This document shows positions 22,692 through 30,715 of a stretch of 32,324 nucleotides of DNA, one piece after another (within the stretch, counting starts at the first letter, position 1; each line of letters starts with the position of its first letter). The translations under genes were made by a program, and so were the position numbers. Below the pieces are notes generated by a model, which worked only from the letters and a program-made list of their open reading frames with translations, was not told where the DNA came from and made no database searches. Origin of the DNA: Candidatus Dormiibacterota bacterium (GTDB taxonomy: Bacteria > Chloroflexota > Dormibacteria > Aeolococcales > Aeolococcaceae); the NCBI GenBank assembly GCA_003153125.1, contig PLWW01000020.1, positions 1 to 32,324 on the forward strand. The letters are read 5' to 3'.

Positions 22692-23542
22692 AGGGCTTCA
22701 CCGAATTTGGGGCTGAGCCTGTTGAACACGAGGAGACCCACAAGGAAGACGAGGCACACCGCCGCACAGGGCACGATCAGCAGCGACCCGAGGATGTCGG
22801 ACGACCACGGAATCACGGGCGTGATCAGGGCACGGCGTGTGTCCTCGAGCATCTGGGCGAGGGGATTGAAGGCGATGAGCAGCCGGAATCGGCCGGGAAT
22901 CAGAGAGAACGGGAAGACGATCGCGCTCGCGTAGAAGAGCAGCTGCAGCGTGATCTCCCAGACGTGACCGAGGTCGCGATAGAAGACAAACAACGACGAG
23001 AGGAGCAGCCCGATGCCCGCCACCAGGATGTACAGCTCCACGAAGAGAAGGGGCAGCAGCAGGGCCTGCAGCCCCACATGGAACCAGCCGAGGGGAAAGC
23101 CGATTACGAGCACCAGCGCGAGGTTCACCGCGAAGGTCATGCTCGCGCTGAGCGTCGAGGCGAGCACCAGGATCCAGCGGGGGAAATACGCCTTACGCAC
23201 GATGTGCGCGTTGCCCACGATGGCGCCCACAGCCGACTGGGTGGCGTCGGCGAAGAACGTCCAGATCACAATCCCCACAAGCAGTTCCACGGGGAAGTTC
23301 TCCCCCGCCTTGGTGCGGCCGCGCAGCAGGAAGACTGCGAACACCAGGTAGGTCGTGCCGAAGATGAGCAGCGGCTTGACCAACGACCATGCGTAGCCGA
23401 GGACCGAGCCGGTGTACTTCAGCTTGAACGCGGTCACAGCGAGTTCGCGCGTGAGGTTGAGATGAATACGGAACGCCGACGGGCGGGGGCCGACCTCACG
23501 CGTCGTGACCGGGCGCTCGGAGAGTGCGGGGTCAGAGATCAT
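22688..23542 (-). CDS. wzm: Polysaccharide ABC transporter permease, Wzm type
   Basis: This 284-residue ABC-2 type membrane protein has six predicted membrane helices after a cytosolic N-terminal region of about 50 residues. The YTGSVLGYAWSLVKPLL segment and the later FYRDLGHVWEITLQLLFYAS and FNPLAQMLEDTR blocks are characteristic of TagG/Wzm permeases. It forms the channel through which undecaprenyl-linked polysaccharide is moved, with two Wzt subunits. It is the first gene of a two-gene unit and its stop overlaps wzt. The ATG at 23542 has no clear ribosome binding site. The nearest -10 candidate (TACAAT, 23637-23632) would give a leader of about 80 nt containing a hairpin. Confidence 0.94.
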   Translation of the reverse strand: MISDPALSERPVTTREVGPRPSAFRIHLNLTRELAVTAFKLKYTGSVLGYAWSLVKPLLIFGTTYLVFAVFLLRGRTKAGENFPVELLVGIVIWTFFADATQSAVGAIVGNAHIVRKAYFPRWILVLASTLSASMTFAVNLALVLVIGFPLGWFHVGLQALLLPLLFVELYILVAGIGLLLSSLFVFYRDLGHVWEITLQLLFYASAIVFPFSLIPGRFRLLIAFNPLAQMLEDTRRALITPVIPWSSDILGSLLIVPCAAVCLVFLVGLLVFNRLSPKFGEAL

Positions 23543-23578
23543 GTTCTGGGGATGTGAAAGCGTTTGTCCCGGGCGATC

Positions 23579-23606
23579 CGCGTGCGCCCTCGTTTGGGCG
23601 TGCGCG
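23579..23606. repeat. Hairpin between the GT2 gene and wzm
   Basis: CGCGTGCGCCC (23579-23589) and GGGCGTGCGCG (23596-23606) can form an 11-bp RNA stem with two G-U pairs and a 6-nt loop. On the minus strand it lies about 80 nt after the GT2 stop and 37 nt before wzm. No U-tract follows, so it is more likely a leader structure or weak terminator than a strong intrinsic terminator. Confidence 0.4.
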
Positions 23607-23631
23607 ACGGCTCAGGCATCAAAACGCCTCA

Positions 23632-23637
23632 ATTGTA
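23632..23637 (-). promoter_or_regulatory. Candidate -10 box TACAAT for wzm-wzt
   Basis: TACAAT on the minus strand (23637 to 23632) is one of the best -10 matches in the 143-base gap upstream of wzm. No -35 box was recognised at normal spacing. Confidence 0.35.
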
Positions 23638-23685
23638 GTCGTGGTGACGAGATCCCGAGCCGCTGCGTGGTGGGACATGTGATGG

Positions 23686-24894
23686 CTATTCGCGGTCGCC
23701 GAGGCGCGACCTGAGCCGTTCGACAGCCCGAGCGACGCCTGGACGGCGTCGTACCTGCACGCCGAGCGCACGCCGCAATGAGACGTACCTCTTGCGCAGC
23801 AGTGCGGCAGTTCCGTATGCCTCCAGCTGAGCCGCGAGGTTGGTCGCGTACTCGTTCTTCAACGCGACATCGGCAGCGAGGTGACGCGCCTCCAGGGCCA
23901 GCCTGTCAGCCTCAGCCGGTGGGGATCCGGCGCGATTGCGGGGCTTGCGTCGTGCGCGCGAGATGGGCGTGGCGGCGTCCGGTGCGTGCTCGTGCATCCC
24001 GGCGGCTGCCACCGCCTGGACGGGAGTGTGCGCTGCTGCCTGCATGACCGCGGCCGGCGTCACGTGTTTCGGCCGTTCGTCGTACTCGGCGAGCGTCGAT
24101 CTCCATTTGGCGACGAACAGTCCCTGGTTGCGCGCGCTCAGAAAATGCCGCAACGCCACCGGGGTGCTTGCGCCCTCATCATGGAGGACCACCGAGGCGG
24201 GTTCGCACACGACACGCCAGCCGAGGGCCCGCGCCGAGAGGCACAGATCGGCGTCCTCGTAGTAGGCGGGAAAGTACCTCTCGTCGAATCCGCCCACCTG
24301 GACCCATGTTTCACGGCGGATCATGGCCGAGCAGAACGACACGTAGTCGACGTCACGTCGAGCGAGCAGGGGCTGCTGATCTGCCGGGAGTCCCCTGCCG
24401 ATATGCGACGTGCTTCCGTCCCGCCACACCACGTTTCCCGCCTCCTGGAGGCGTCCGCTCTCGAGCAGAACCCGTCCTCCGACCACTCCGACACGGGCAT
24501 CCTCGCTCATGGCGCTGTCGAGAGCTGCGAGCCAGCCGGCGTCGGCCACGGCGTCGTCGTTGATGAACACCAGGCGGGCTCCGCAGGCGAACCGAGCGGC
24601 CCAGTTGCAACCCCCGCCGAACCCATGGTTGACGGCGGAGCGAATCAGCACGATGTCGTCACGCCCGGCGATGGGCTTCAGTGCCTCCGGCGCCGTCCCG
24701 TTGGCCAGCACAATGATCTCTGCGACTGGCCCGCCTTCCACGCCGGCCTCCATCGACGCCAGGCATCGCTGGAGGCGGTCCGTGCTCGTGGTCACGAGCA
24801 CGATGATCGAGACGGACGGCGCATCCGGCACCCGCGCGCCGCGCTGCACGCGTGGACCCTCGGGTTCGGTGGCCTGCGCCGGCGCAATGGTCAT
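23686..24894 (-). CDS. GT2 glycosyltransferase (rhamnosyltransferase-like)
   Basis: This 402-residue enzyme has a GT-A domain in its first 270 residues: SVSIIVLVTTSTDR, then IIVLANGT, NHGFGGGCNWAAR, the metal-binding LVFINDDAV and a C-terminal YYEDADLCLSARALGW block. That arrangement is shared with WbbL-type rhamnosyltransferases and other O-chain GT2 enzymes, so a dTDP-rhamnose donor is plausible given the adjacent rml genes, though the donor cannot be assigned from sequence. The last 130 residues are charged, with a helical stretch (EADRLALEARHLAADVALKNE) and no catalytic motif, and may mediate binding to partners or membrane. It follows the methyltransferase gene by 13 bases and probably shares its transcript. 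Confidence 0.88.
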   Translation of the reverse strand: MTIAPAQATEPEGPRVQRGARVPDAPSVSIIVLVTTSTDRLQRCLASMEAGVEGGPVAEIIVLANGTAPEALKPIAGRDDIVLIRSAVNHGFGGGCNWAARFACGARLVFINDDAVADAGWLAALDSAMSEDARVGVVGGRVLLESGRLQEAGNVVWRDGSTSHIGRGLPADQQPLLARRDVDYVSFCSAMIRRETWVQVGGFDERYFPAYYEDADLCLSARALGWRVVCEPASVVLHDEGASTPVALRHFLSARNQGLFVAKWRSTLAEYDERPKHVTPAAVMQAAAHTPVQAVAAAGMHEHAPDAATPISRARRKPRNRAGSPPAEADRLALEARHLAADVALKNEYATNLAAQLEAYGTAALLRKRYVSLRRALGVQVRRRPGVARAVERLRSRLGDRE

Positions 24895-24907
24895 CTCGTG
24901 CTGGCGC

Positions 24908-25807
24908 TCACGAAGCGTGCGGAGGCCGGCGCAGGCGGCGCCGGATGGCGGCAGACAGAGCCCCAGCAGCGACCCCGGCGGCGCGGCCTGCGTCGCGCAA
25001 CGCCTGGCGGGCGCCCGGGGGTCGAGCGGCGGGCGCCTCAGGTTCAGCGACCACCGGTACCGCGTAGGTGGAGGGGGCGGGCGCGGTCACCGGCAACGGC
25101 GCCACGCCCTTGCGCAGAATGAATATGAACTCGTCGTCAACGCCGGGCTGGCATCCGGCGAAGGCCAGGGTCTCGAAGATGAGCCCATATTCGCGGCGAA
25201 CCGCGCCGAGATAGTCGAGGAACGTGTCCGGCCGCCACACGTGGTAGTGGATGCTGTAGTCCATGTCGAGGAGAAGCCGGACGCGCTCCTGCGGGTCAGG
25301 TTCTTCGGTGAGCCACCACGGTTGGTGGCGCTCGACGTTGTCGACCCAGTCGACAAAGTGATCCCTGCGCGAGGTCCGTCCTGCGGGATGGTCGTGCATG
25401 AGGTGCTCCACCGAGGTCATCTCACGTTCTCGGTCGAAGGTGACGCGCGGTTCCGGCAGCGCGCAGAAGAAGATGCCGCCCTCGCGAAGCACGCGGTGGA
25501 TCTCGTTGAGGCCTCGCGTCGGGTCCTCGAGATGTTCGAGCACGTGGCAGGCGACCACGAAGTCGACCGATTCATCCGCGATGGCAACGAGATCTTCAGC
25601 ACTGCCGATGTGAGTGACGGGCACGAGGTCGGCCTGCGCCAGCTCCGGATACTGCAGACGAAGGTCGTCAACGCTGAGCCGGTCGACATAGTTCACGCGA
25701 ACACCGGCAGGAACAGGCAGCGGCTGGTGGAGTGCACCGAGTTCGATGCCCTCACCACCAAGCCAGCGGGCCAGCTCAGAACGCTTTGCCGACGACAAGG
25801 ATCTCAC
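24908..25807 (-). CDS. SAM-dependent methyltransferase of polysaccharide clusters
   Basis: The product is about 299 residues. The core begins with GIELGALHQPLPVP, a motif I variant (LEIGALxxPL) seen in a methyltransferase group common in surface-glycan loci, followed by VNYVDRLSVDDLR, SVDFVVACHVLEHLEDP and LREGGIFFCALPEPR. The C-terminal 60 residues are Ala/Pro/Arg-rich and probably flexible. It likely methylates a sugar in the exported glycan (inference). The start is uncertain because no ATG lies between 25933 and the core. GTG 25807 is used here. TTG 25798, three codons later, has GAGGTGA 5 nt upstream and is equally possible. The gene is divergent from rmlA with about 69 bases between start codons. 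Confidence 0.82.
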   Translation of the reverse strand: MRSLSSAKRSELARWLGGEGIELGALHQPLPVPAGVRVNYVDRLSVDDLRLQYPELAQADLVPVTHIGSAEDLVAIADESVDFVVACHVLEHLEDPTRGLNEIHRVLREGGIFFCALPEPRVTFDREREMTSVEHLMHDHPAGRTSRRDHFVDWVDNVERHQPWWLTEEPDPQERVRLLLDMDYSIHYHVWRPDTFLDYLGAVRREYGLIFETLAFAGCQPGVDDEFIFILRKGVAPLPVTAPAPSTYAVPVVAEPEAPAARPPGARQALRDAGRAAGVAAGALSAAIRRRLRRPPHAS

Positions 25808-25834
25808 CTCGAAAACAACCGTTGGCGTACGAAC

Positions 25835-25840
25835 ATGGTA
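25835..25840 (-). promoter_or_regulatory. Candidate -10 box TACCAT, minus-strand operon
   Basis: TACCAT on the minus strand (25840 to 25835) lies upstream of the methyltransferase gene. It mirrors the TACCAT at 25864-25869 on the plus strand, so the two divergent operons may use back-to-back promoters with identical -10 hexamers. Confidence 0.35.
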
Positions 25841-25863
25841 GCCGCGATCTCGACGGCGCCGTG

Positions 25864-25869
25864 TACCAT
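25864..25869 (+). promoter_or_regulatory. Candidate -10 box TACCAT for the rml operon
   Basis: TACCAT is followed by 7 nt and the GTG start of rmlA at 25877, with no ribosome binding site. The transcript would begin at or next to the start codon. Spacing is 2 nt shorter than in the five TANNNT-N9-ATG units. Confidence 0.4.
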
Positions 25870-25876
25870 TGCGCGG

Positions 25877-26962
25877 GTGAAGGGTCTGATCCTGAGCGGA
25901 GGGAAGGGTACCCGCCTCCGTCCGATCACGCACACCTCGGCAAAGCAGCTCGTACCCATTGCCAACAAGCCGATCCTCTTCTATGCGATCGAAGCGGTCG
26001 TCGCCGCCGGCATCACCGATATCGGCATCATCACAGGCGAGACGGGTGCCGAGGTGGAGGCCGCCGCGGGCGACGGGTCACGGTTTGGCGCGCACCTCAC
26101 CTATATCCCGCAGGCAGCGCCCCTTGGCCTCGCCCACGCGGTCCTCAGTGCGAGGGCCTTCCTCGGTGCCGATTCATTCGTGATGTACCTGGGCGACAAC
26201 CTCATCCGCCACGGCATCGTGCCGATCGTCGAGAGCTTCAAGGAGACCACTCCGGACGCACTGATCCTGCTTGCCCGCGTCCCTGAACCGCAGCATTTCG
26301 GCGTGGCCGAGTTGAGCGACGGCAAGGTGGTGCGCCTGGTTGAAAAGCCGGCGCATCCCGTCAGCGACCTCGCCCTGGTGGGCGTCTACCTGTTCAACCA
26401 CACTGTGTTCGACGCCATCGATTCCATCGAGTATTCGGCGCGCGGCGAGCTCGAGATCACCGACGCGATCCAGAAGATGATCGACGGAGGTCGCCGCGTC
26501 CAATCCCACCTCATCACCGAGCCACACGAGGCCATGGTCGCGACGTGGAAGGACACCGGCCGCCTCGAGGACATGCTCGAGGCCAACCGCATCGTGCTCG
26601 ACGACCTGCCCGCCCACATCGACGGCACCGTCGGTGACGATGTTCGCCTCCACGGCAAGGTCATCGTCCAATCGGGCGCGACCCTGCGCAACTGCACGGT
26701 GCGCGGGCCGGCAATCATCGGTGAGAACACGGTGATCGATGATGCTTACATCGGCCCCTACACGTCGATCTACTATGGCTGCACAGTGCGCAGGGCAGAG
26801 ATCGAGCACAGCATCGTCTTGGAGAACAGCGTGATCGACGACGTTGACGGCCGCATCGAATCCTCGCTGATCGGTAAGGAGTGCCGGATCGGACGGTCGC
26901 CGCTGCGGCCGCGCACGATCAAGCTGATGGTGGGCGACCACAGCCGCGTGGAGCTGCGCTGA
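25877..26962 (+). CDS. rmlA: Glucose-1-phosphate thymidylyltransferase (long form)
   Basis: This is the first enzyme of dTDP-L-rhamnose synthesis (glucose-1-phosphate + dTTP to dTDP-glucose). The 361-residue product begins with the nucleotidyltransferase motif LSGGKGTRLRPIT (6-18), has K23 in SAKQLVPIANKP, D107 in YLGDNL and EKP at 156-158. Residues about 245-361 are hexapeptide-like repeats (left-handed beta helix: TVRGPAIIGENTVIDDAYIG). This makes it the long RmlA type found with StrD-like enzymes, not the 290-residue enterobacterial form. The frame is open far upstream (to 24410), but homology starts exactly at GTG 25877, the chosen start. It overlaps the next gene by one base (TGATG), so the four rml genes form one operon. 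Confidence 0.94.
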   Translation: MKGLILSGGKGTRLRPITHTSAKQLVPIANKPILFYAIEAVVAAGITDIGIITGETGAEVEAAAGDGSRFGAHLTYIPQAAPLGLAHAVLSARAFLGADSFVMYLGDNLIRHGIVPIVESFKETTPDALILLARVPEPQHFGVAELSDGKVVRLVEKPAHPVSDLALVGVYLFNHTVFDAIDSIEYSARGELEITDAIQKMIDGGRRVQSHLITEPHEAMVATWKDTGRLEDMLEANRIVLDDLPAHIDGTVGDDVRLHGKVIVQSGATLRNCTVRGPAIIGENTVIDDAYIGPYTSIYYGCTVRRAEIEHSIVLENSVIDDVDGRIESSLIGKECRIGRSPLRPRTIKLMVGDHSRVELR

Positions 26963-27540
26963 TGGCCTGGATGGCGCTGACCCCGGAGATCGAGACGGCG
27001 CTGGAAGACATGGGCAACCGCCCCGCCTCGCAGCGTGTGGGCCGCATCCGTGACGTCCAGGTCAAGACCTTTGTGAAGCACGCCGACCAGCGAGGCTTTT
27101 TCATCGAGCAACTCAAGCGCGGAGACGTCGATGATGACGGACGCCCCTTCATGGATGAACGCCCCTTTGCGCAGATGTCGCGAAGCCTCGTGTATGCACG
27201 CGGCGGCAACCCACCGGAGTTGATCAAGGCATTCCATTGGCACAAGAAGCAGTGGGACTACTGGGATATCGTGGTCGGCAACGCCCGCGTGGTGCTGGTT
27301 GACCTGCGCCCGGCCTCCCCCACCGCCGGCACGATCCAGACCGTGATCCTCGGCGAGAACAGCCCGCGCATGGTGGCCATTCCACCACTGGTCGCCCACG
27401 GGTACCAGTGTCTCGGCATGGACAACGTGCATCTCGTGTACTACGTCACCGAACCGTACGACCCCGCCGACCCGGACGAGGGCCGGATCGCGTGGAATGA
27501 TCCGCGCATCAGCTTCGACTGGCGCATCGAGAACATCTGA
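26962..27540 (+). CDS. rmlC: dTDP-4-dehydrorhamnose 3,5-epimerase-like protein
   Basis: This 192-residue cupin sits where RmlC is expected and matches it in size. It would epimerise dTDP-4-dehydro-6-deoxy-D-glucose at C3 and C5. Seen are QRGFFIEQ (43-50), the histidine-containing AFHWHKKQWDYWDIV strand (90-104, H92 and H94), VVLVDLRPASP (110-120) and VAHGYQCLG (144-152). The classic GVLRGLHYQ motif is absent and replaced by PELIKAFHWHKKQ, so it belongs to a divergent RmlC-like branch. In related proteins the active-site His lies in this strand. An alternative is a different 3- or 5-epimerase or isomerase acting on the same intermediate, although the rml context favours RmlC. The start ATG overlaps the rmlA TGA. 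Confidence 0.82.
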   Translation: MAWMALTPEIETALEDMGNRPASQRVGRIRDVQVKTFVKHADQRGFFIEQLKRGDVDDDGRPFMDERPFAQMSRSLVYARGGNPPELIKAFHWHKKQWDYWDIVVGNARVVLVDLRPASPTAGTIQTVILGENSPRMVAIPPLVAHGYQCLGMDNVHLVYYVTEPYDPADPDEGRIAWNDPRISFDWRIENI

Positions 27541-27565
27541 TGCACAGGCAGGGAAGTACAGCCGG

Positions 27566-28588
27566 ATGAGGCTGCTCGTGTCCGGCGGAGCGGGGTTCAT
27601 CGGCAGCGAGTTCGTGAGGCAGACGATCGCCAGCCATCCCGAGGACTCCGTGATCGTGCTCGACAAGCTCACCTACGCGGGCAACGTGCACAACCTCGAC
27701 CCGGTCGCAGAGGTGCCGTCGTTTCGGTTCGTCCATGGCGACATCTGCGACATGGAACTCGTCGACACGTTGATCAGCGACGTTGATGTCGTCGTCAACT
27801 TCGCCGCCGAGTCGCACGTGGACCGCTCGCTCGAGGCGCCAGGACAGTTCATCCAGACAGACGTGTTCGGCACCTTCGTCCTCCTCGAGGCGGCGCGCCG
27901 CGCGGGGCACGACCGCTTCTTGCAGGTGTCCACCGACGAGGTGTACGGGGACATCGAGCTCGGCACCAGCTCCGAAGGCGATCCACTCCGGCCGCGCAGC
28001 CCGTACTCGGCGAGCAAGGCGGGCGCCGAGTTGATGGTGTGGGCGTACCGCGCCTCCTACGGCATGCCCGTCATCACGACCAGGGGCTCAAATACCTACG
28101 GGCCATACCAATACCCCGAGAAGATCATCCCCCTGTTCATCACCAACGCCATCGACGACCAGCCGCTGCCCATCTACGGCGACGGCAGCGCCGTGCGCGA
28201 CTACCTCCACGTCGCAGACCACGCACGCGGCATTGACACGGCGCTGCGCACAGGTACGCCGGGTGAGGACTACAACGTGGGCTTCGGTGGCGCCACCAAC
28301 GGGCGCGAGATCGCGGACCTCGTCCTCGCTGCCCTCGACAAACCGGATTCGCTGAAGCAGCACGTCCGCGACCGCCTCGGGCACGACCGTCGCTACGCCG
28401 TTGACACCGCGAAGCTGCGCTCCCTCGGCTGGAGGCCTGAGGTTCCCTTGGAACGCGGCCTCCGCGAGACGGTTGCCTGGTACCGCGCCAACGAAGCGTG
28501 GTGGCGCCCGCTCAAGTCAGGCGAGTTCTGGGACTTCTACCGGCGCAACTACAAGCCGCTGGACGCGGGAGCGGCGCGACCGTCGTGA
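27566..28588 (+). CDS. rmlB: dTDP-glucose 4,6-dehydratase
   Basis: This enzyme converts dTDP-glucose to dTDP-4-dehydro-6-deoxyglucose, the second step to dTDP-rhamnose. The 340-residue product has GGAGFIG (7-13), LDKLTYAGN (32-40), NFAAESHVDRS (78-88), the catalytic STDEVYGD block with T123-D124-E125, Y147-x3-K151 and the NTYGPYQYPEKIIPLF region typical of RmlB. ATG 27566 is used because the Rossmann strand follows at once. The frame opens further upstream at 27497, but that part overlaps rmlC. A weak GGGAAG (27551-27556) lies upstream. The stop overlaps the rmlD start as GTGA. Confidence 0.96.
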   Translation: MRLLVSGGAGFIGSEFVRQTIASHPEDSVIVLDKLTYAGNVHNLDPVAEVPSFRFVHGDICDMELVDTLISDVDVVVNFAAESHVDRSLEAPGQFIQTDVFGTFVLLEAARRAGHDRFLQVSTDEVYGDIELGTSSEGDPLRPRSPYSASKAGAELMVWAYRASYGMPVITTRGSNTYGPYQYPEKIIPLFITNAIDDQPLPIYGDGSAVRDYLHVADHARGIDTALRTGTPGEDYNVGFGGATNGREIADLVLAALDKPDSLKQHVRDRLGHDRRYAVDTAKLRSLGWRPEVPLERGLRETVAWYRANEAWWRPLKSGEFWDFYRRNYKPLDAGAARPS

Positions 28589-29481
28589 GGATCCTCCTCA
28601 CGGGCGGGGCCGGTCAGCTCGGCCGGGAGTTGCTCGACACGGCCACGGCGGAAGGGCACGAGGTGCGCTCCACCACGCGCGCCGAGTGCGACATCACCAG
28701 CCCGGCGCAGGTACGAGCGGTCCTCGACGACGCACGCCCCGAGGTGGTCATCAACTGCGCCGCGTGGACGAAGGTCGACGCCGCCGAGTCCGAGAGTGAT
28801 GCCGCCTTCCTCATCAACGCCATCGGCCCCCGCGTCCTGGCCGGGGCGTGTGCCGCCCGCGACGTCCTGCTCGTGCAGATCAGCACCGACTACGTGTTCG
28901 ACGGCACTGCCACCTCGCCCATCGACGAGTGGCAGCGCCCCCACCCCCGGTCCGTCTATGGCGCCAGCAAGCTCGCCGGGGAGTACGAGGTGCGCGCCCT
29001 CGCCAAGCGTCACCTGGTGATCCGCACGTCCTGGTTGTACGGACGCGACGGGCCCAACTTCGTGCTCACCATGCTTCGCGCGGCGGCAGCGCGGCCCGAG
29101 CTGCGGGTGGTGTCCGACCAGGTCGGCAGCCCCACCTGGACGGGCCACCTCGCGCCGATCGTGCTCCGGGCGATCGCACGCGACGTGCCCGGCACCCTCC
29201 ATCTCACCAACTCGGGCGTGGTCAGCTGGCACGGGTTCGCGGAAGCAATCGTGGCCGCCGCGGGCAGGTCCACGCCGGTGATCCCCATCACCACCGCCGA
29301 GTACCCCACGGCGGCGCCGCGACCGAGCTACTCGGTGCTCGACAACCGCGCCTGGCGCCTCCTCGGGGAGGATCCGCTCCCGGACTGGCGTGAGGGGTTG
29401 ACCTCGTACCTCGCCAACCTGCCCGCCACCGGTGTCCCGGGGCATAGTGCCGCCGGGCGCGTCGCCCATGACCTCCCCTGA
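28585..29481 (+). CDS. rmlD: dTDP-4-dehydrorhamnose reductase
   Basis: This NAD(P)H-dependent reductase completes dTDP-L-rhamnose. The 298-residue protein has GGAGQLG (7-13), INCAAWTKVDAAE (56-68), ISTDYVFDG (99-107), Y125-x3-K129 in YGASKLAGE, RTSWLYG (147-153) and a VSDQVGSPTW sugar-binding segment. All are RmlD signatures. The GTG at 28585 overlaps the rmlB stop (GTGA), showing translational coupling. A longer frame begins at 28498 but would run inside rmlB. The next gene starts 14 bases before the rmlD stop. Confidence 0.95.
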   Translation: MRILLTGGAGQLGRELLDTATAEGHEVRSTTRAECDITSPAQVRAVLDDARPEVVINCAAWTKVDAAESESDAAFLINAIGPRVLAGACAARDVLLVQISTDYVFDGTATSPIDEWQRPHPRSVYGASKLAGEYEVRALAKRHLVIRTSWLYGRDGPNFVLTMLRAAAARPELRVVSDQVGSPTWTGHLAPIVLRAIARDVPGTLHLTNSGVVSWHGFAEAIVAAAGRSTPVIPITTAEYPTAAPRPSYSVLDNRAWRLLGEDPLPDWREGLTSYLANLPATGVPGHSAAGRVAHDLP

Positions 29482-30715
29482 CATCACTGCCGACGGCTTC
29501 GATCAACGTCGGCAGGACCGGCTGCGAATCGTGGTCCCGCGCTACGGGGCGTCGGTGGTGGGCGGGGCGGAGAGCGCCATGCGCCAGCTGGGCCACGCTC
29601 TCGCGTCGCGGGGCTGGCGTGTGCAGGTGTGGACGACCACCGCCGCTGACGAGGCGACCTGGAGCAACGGCTTCCCGTCCGGTGTCGAGCGCGACGGCGC
29701 CATCGAGGTGCGCCGATTTCCCGTGTTGACGCGCCGCCACCCGTGGCTGTTCCGGCAGCAGTCGCACGCGGCGTATCACCTTCCCCGCCGCCTCCGTGCC
29801 GAGCATTTGTGGGCGATCGGGCAGGGACCCTGGGCCCCGGGGCTGATCCGCGCGCTGCGCCGCGCCGACCCCATACCCACGCTCTTCTCGCCGTACCTGT
29901 TCTACCCGACACTCTTCGGGCTGCCGGCGGCGCCGCACCCGCGCATCCTCTGCCCCGCCGCCCACGACGAGCCCGCCCTGCGCCTCGACGTGGTCCGCCG
30001 CGCCGTGCTCGCCGCCGACGCGCTGTGGTTCCACAGCCCGGAGGAGCGCGAGCTGCTGTTGACCACCCACCGGGCAGCGGGGCGGCTGCCGTCGGAATGT
30101 GGCGTGGTCGGCGTGGAGGCTCCGGCGGGCGTCGACCCCGCTGCGTTCGCCGCCCGCCGCGGCATCGCCGGACCGTACCTGTACTACGGCGGCCGTAGCA
30201 GCGGCGGCAAGGGCCTCTCCGACCTTCTCGCCGCCGCGGAGTTGCTCCACGGTCGCGACCCCACGGCGACGCTGGTGCTCAGCGGCGAGGCGGGCGACGT
30301 GCCACGCGCGCCGTGGATCCACAGCGTTGGGCGCCTCGACGAGCGCGAGCGCTGGGAGGCGATCGCCGGCGCAGCGGCGGTCGTGGTCCCGGGATCGCTG
30401 GAATCGCTGTCGCTGCTGGCGCTGGAGGCGTGGGCCACGGGACGGCCCTGCCTGCTCAACGCGGCGTCGCCGGTCCTGGTCGGCCAGGGTGCGCGCAGCG
30501 GCGGCGGCGTGACCTTCGCCGACGCCGAGGAACTGGCCGCGCAGGCGGCGCGCCTGGTCGCCGACCCGGGGTTGGCCGCCACGATGGGCGCTGCCGGGCG
30601 CGCTTGGGTCGCCGCGACGTACGGATGGGACCTGGCCGAGACGCGCCTGCGTGCGCTGCTCGCGGCGGCCACACCGATAGGGTGGGTGCCTCTCGCCGAG
30701 GATCGACGCCTGTGA
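29468..30715 (+). CDS. GT4-type glycosyltransferase
   Basis: This 415-residue GT-B enzyme has an N-terminal Rossmann domain starting RIVVPRYGASVVGGAES, the acceptor-side glycine loop of GT4 enzymes. Its C-terminal donor domain has YYGGRSSGGKGLSDLL, then VGRLDERERW and the retaining-transferase E-x7-E motif in SLESLSLLALEAWATG. The product is cytosolic or membrane-associated and would add a sugar from an NDP donor to the growing lipid-linked chain. Genetic coupling to rmlD suggests dTDP-rhamnose but does not prove it. ATG 29468 overlaps the rmlD end by 14 bases. A GTG at 29432 would lengthen it by 12 residues and overlap more. Confidence 0.88.
   Translation: MTSPDITADGFDQRRQDRLRIVVPRYGASVVGGAESAMRQLGHALASRGWRVQVWTTTAADEATWSNGFPSGVERDGAIEVRRFPVLTRRHPWLFRQQSHAAYHLPRRLRAEHLWAIGQGPWAPGLIRALRRADPIPTLFSPYLFYPTLFGLPAAPHPRILCPAAHDEPALRLDVVRRAVLAADALWFHSPEERELLLTTHRAAGRLPSECGVVGVEAPAGVDPAAFAARRGIAGPYLYYGGRSSGGKGLSDLLAAAELLHGRDPTATLVLSGEAGDVPRAPWIHSVGRLDERERWEAIAGAAAVVVPGSLESLSLLALEAWATGRPCLLNAASPVLVGQGARSGGGVTFADAEELAAQAARLVADPGLAATMGAAGRAWVAATYGWDLAETRLRALLAAATPIGWVPLAEDRRL

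Noticed and set aside
23881-25122. 413-codon plus-strand frame opposite the GT2 and methyltransferase genes
   Set aside because: No motif, Arg/Gly/His-rich. The minus-strand genes have clear catalytic motifs.
24410-25876. 489-codon extension of the rmlA frame
   Set aside because: RmlA homology starts exactly at 25877. The extension is antisense to two real genes.
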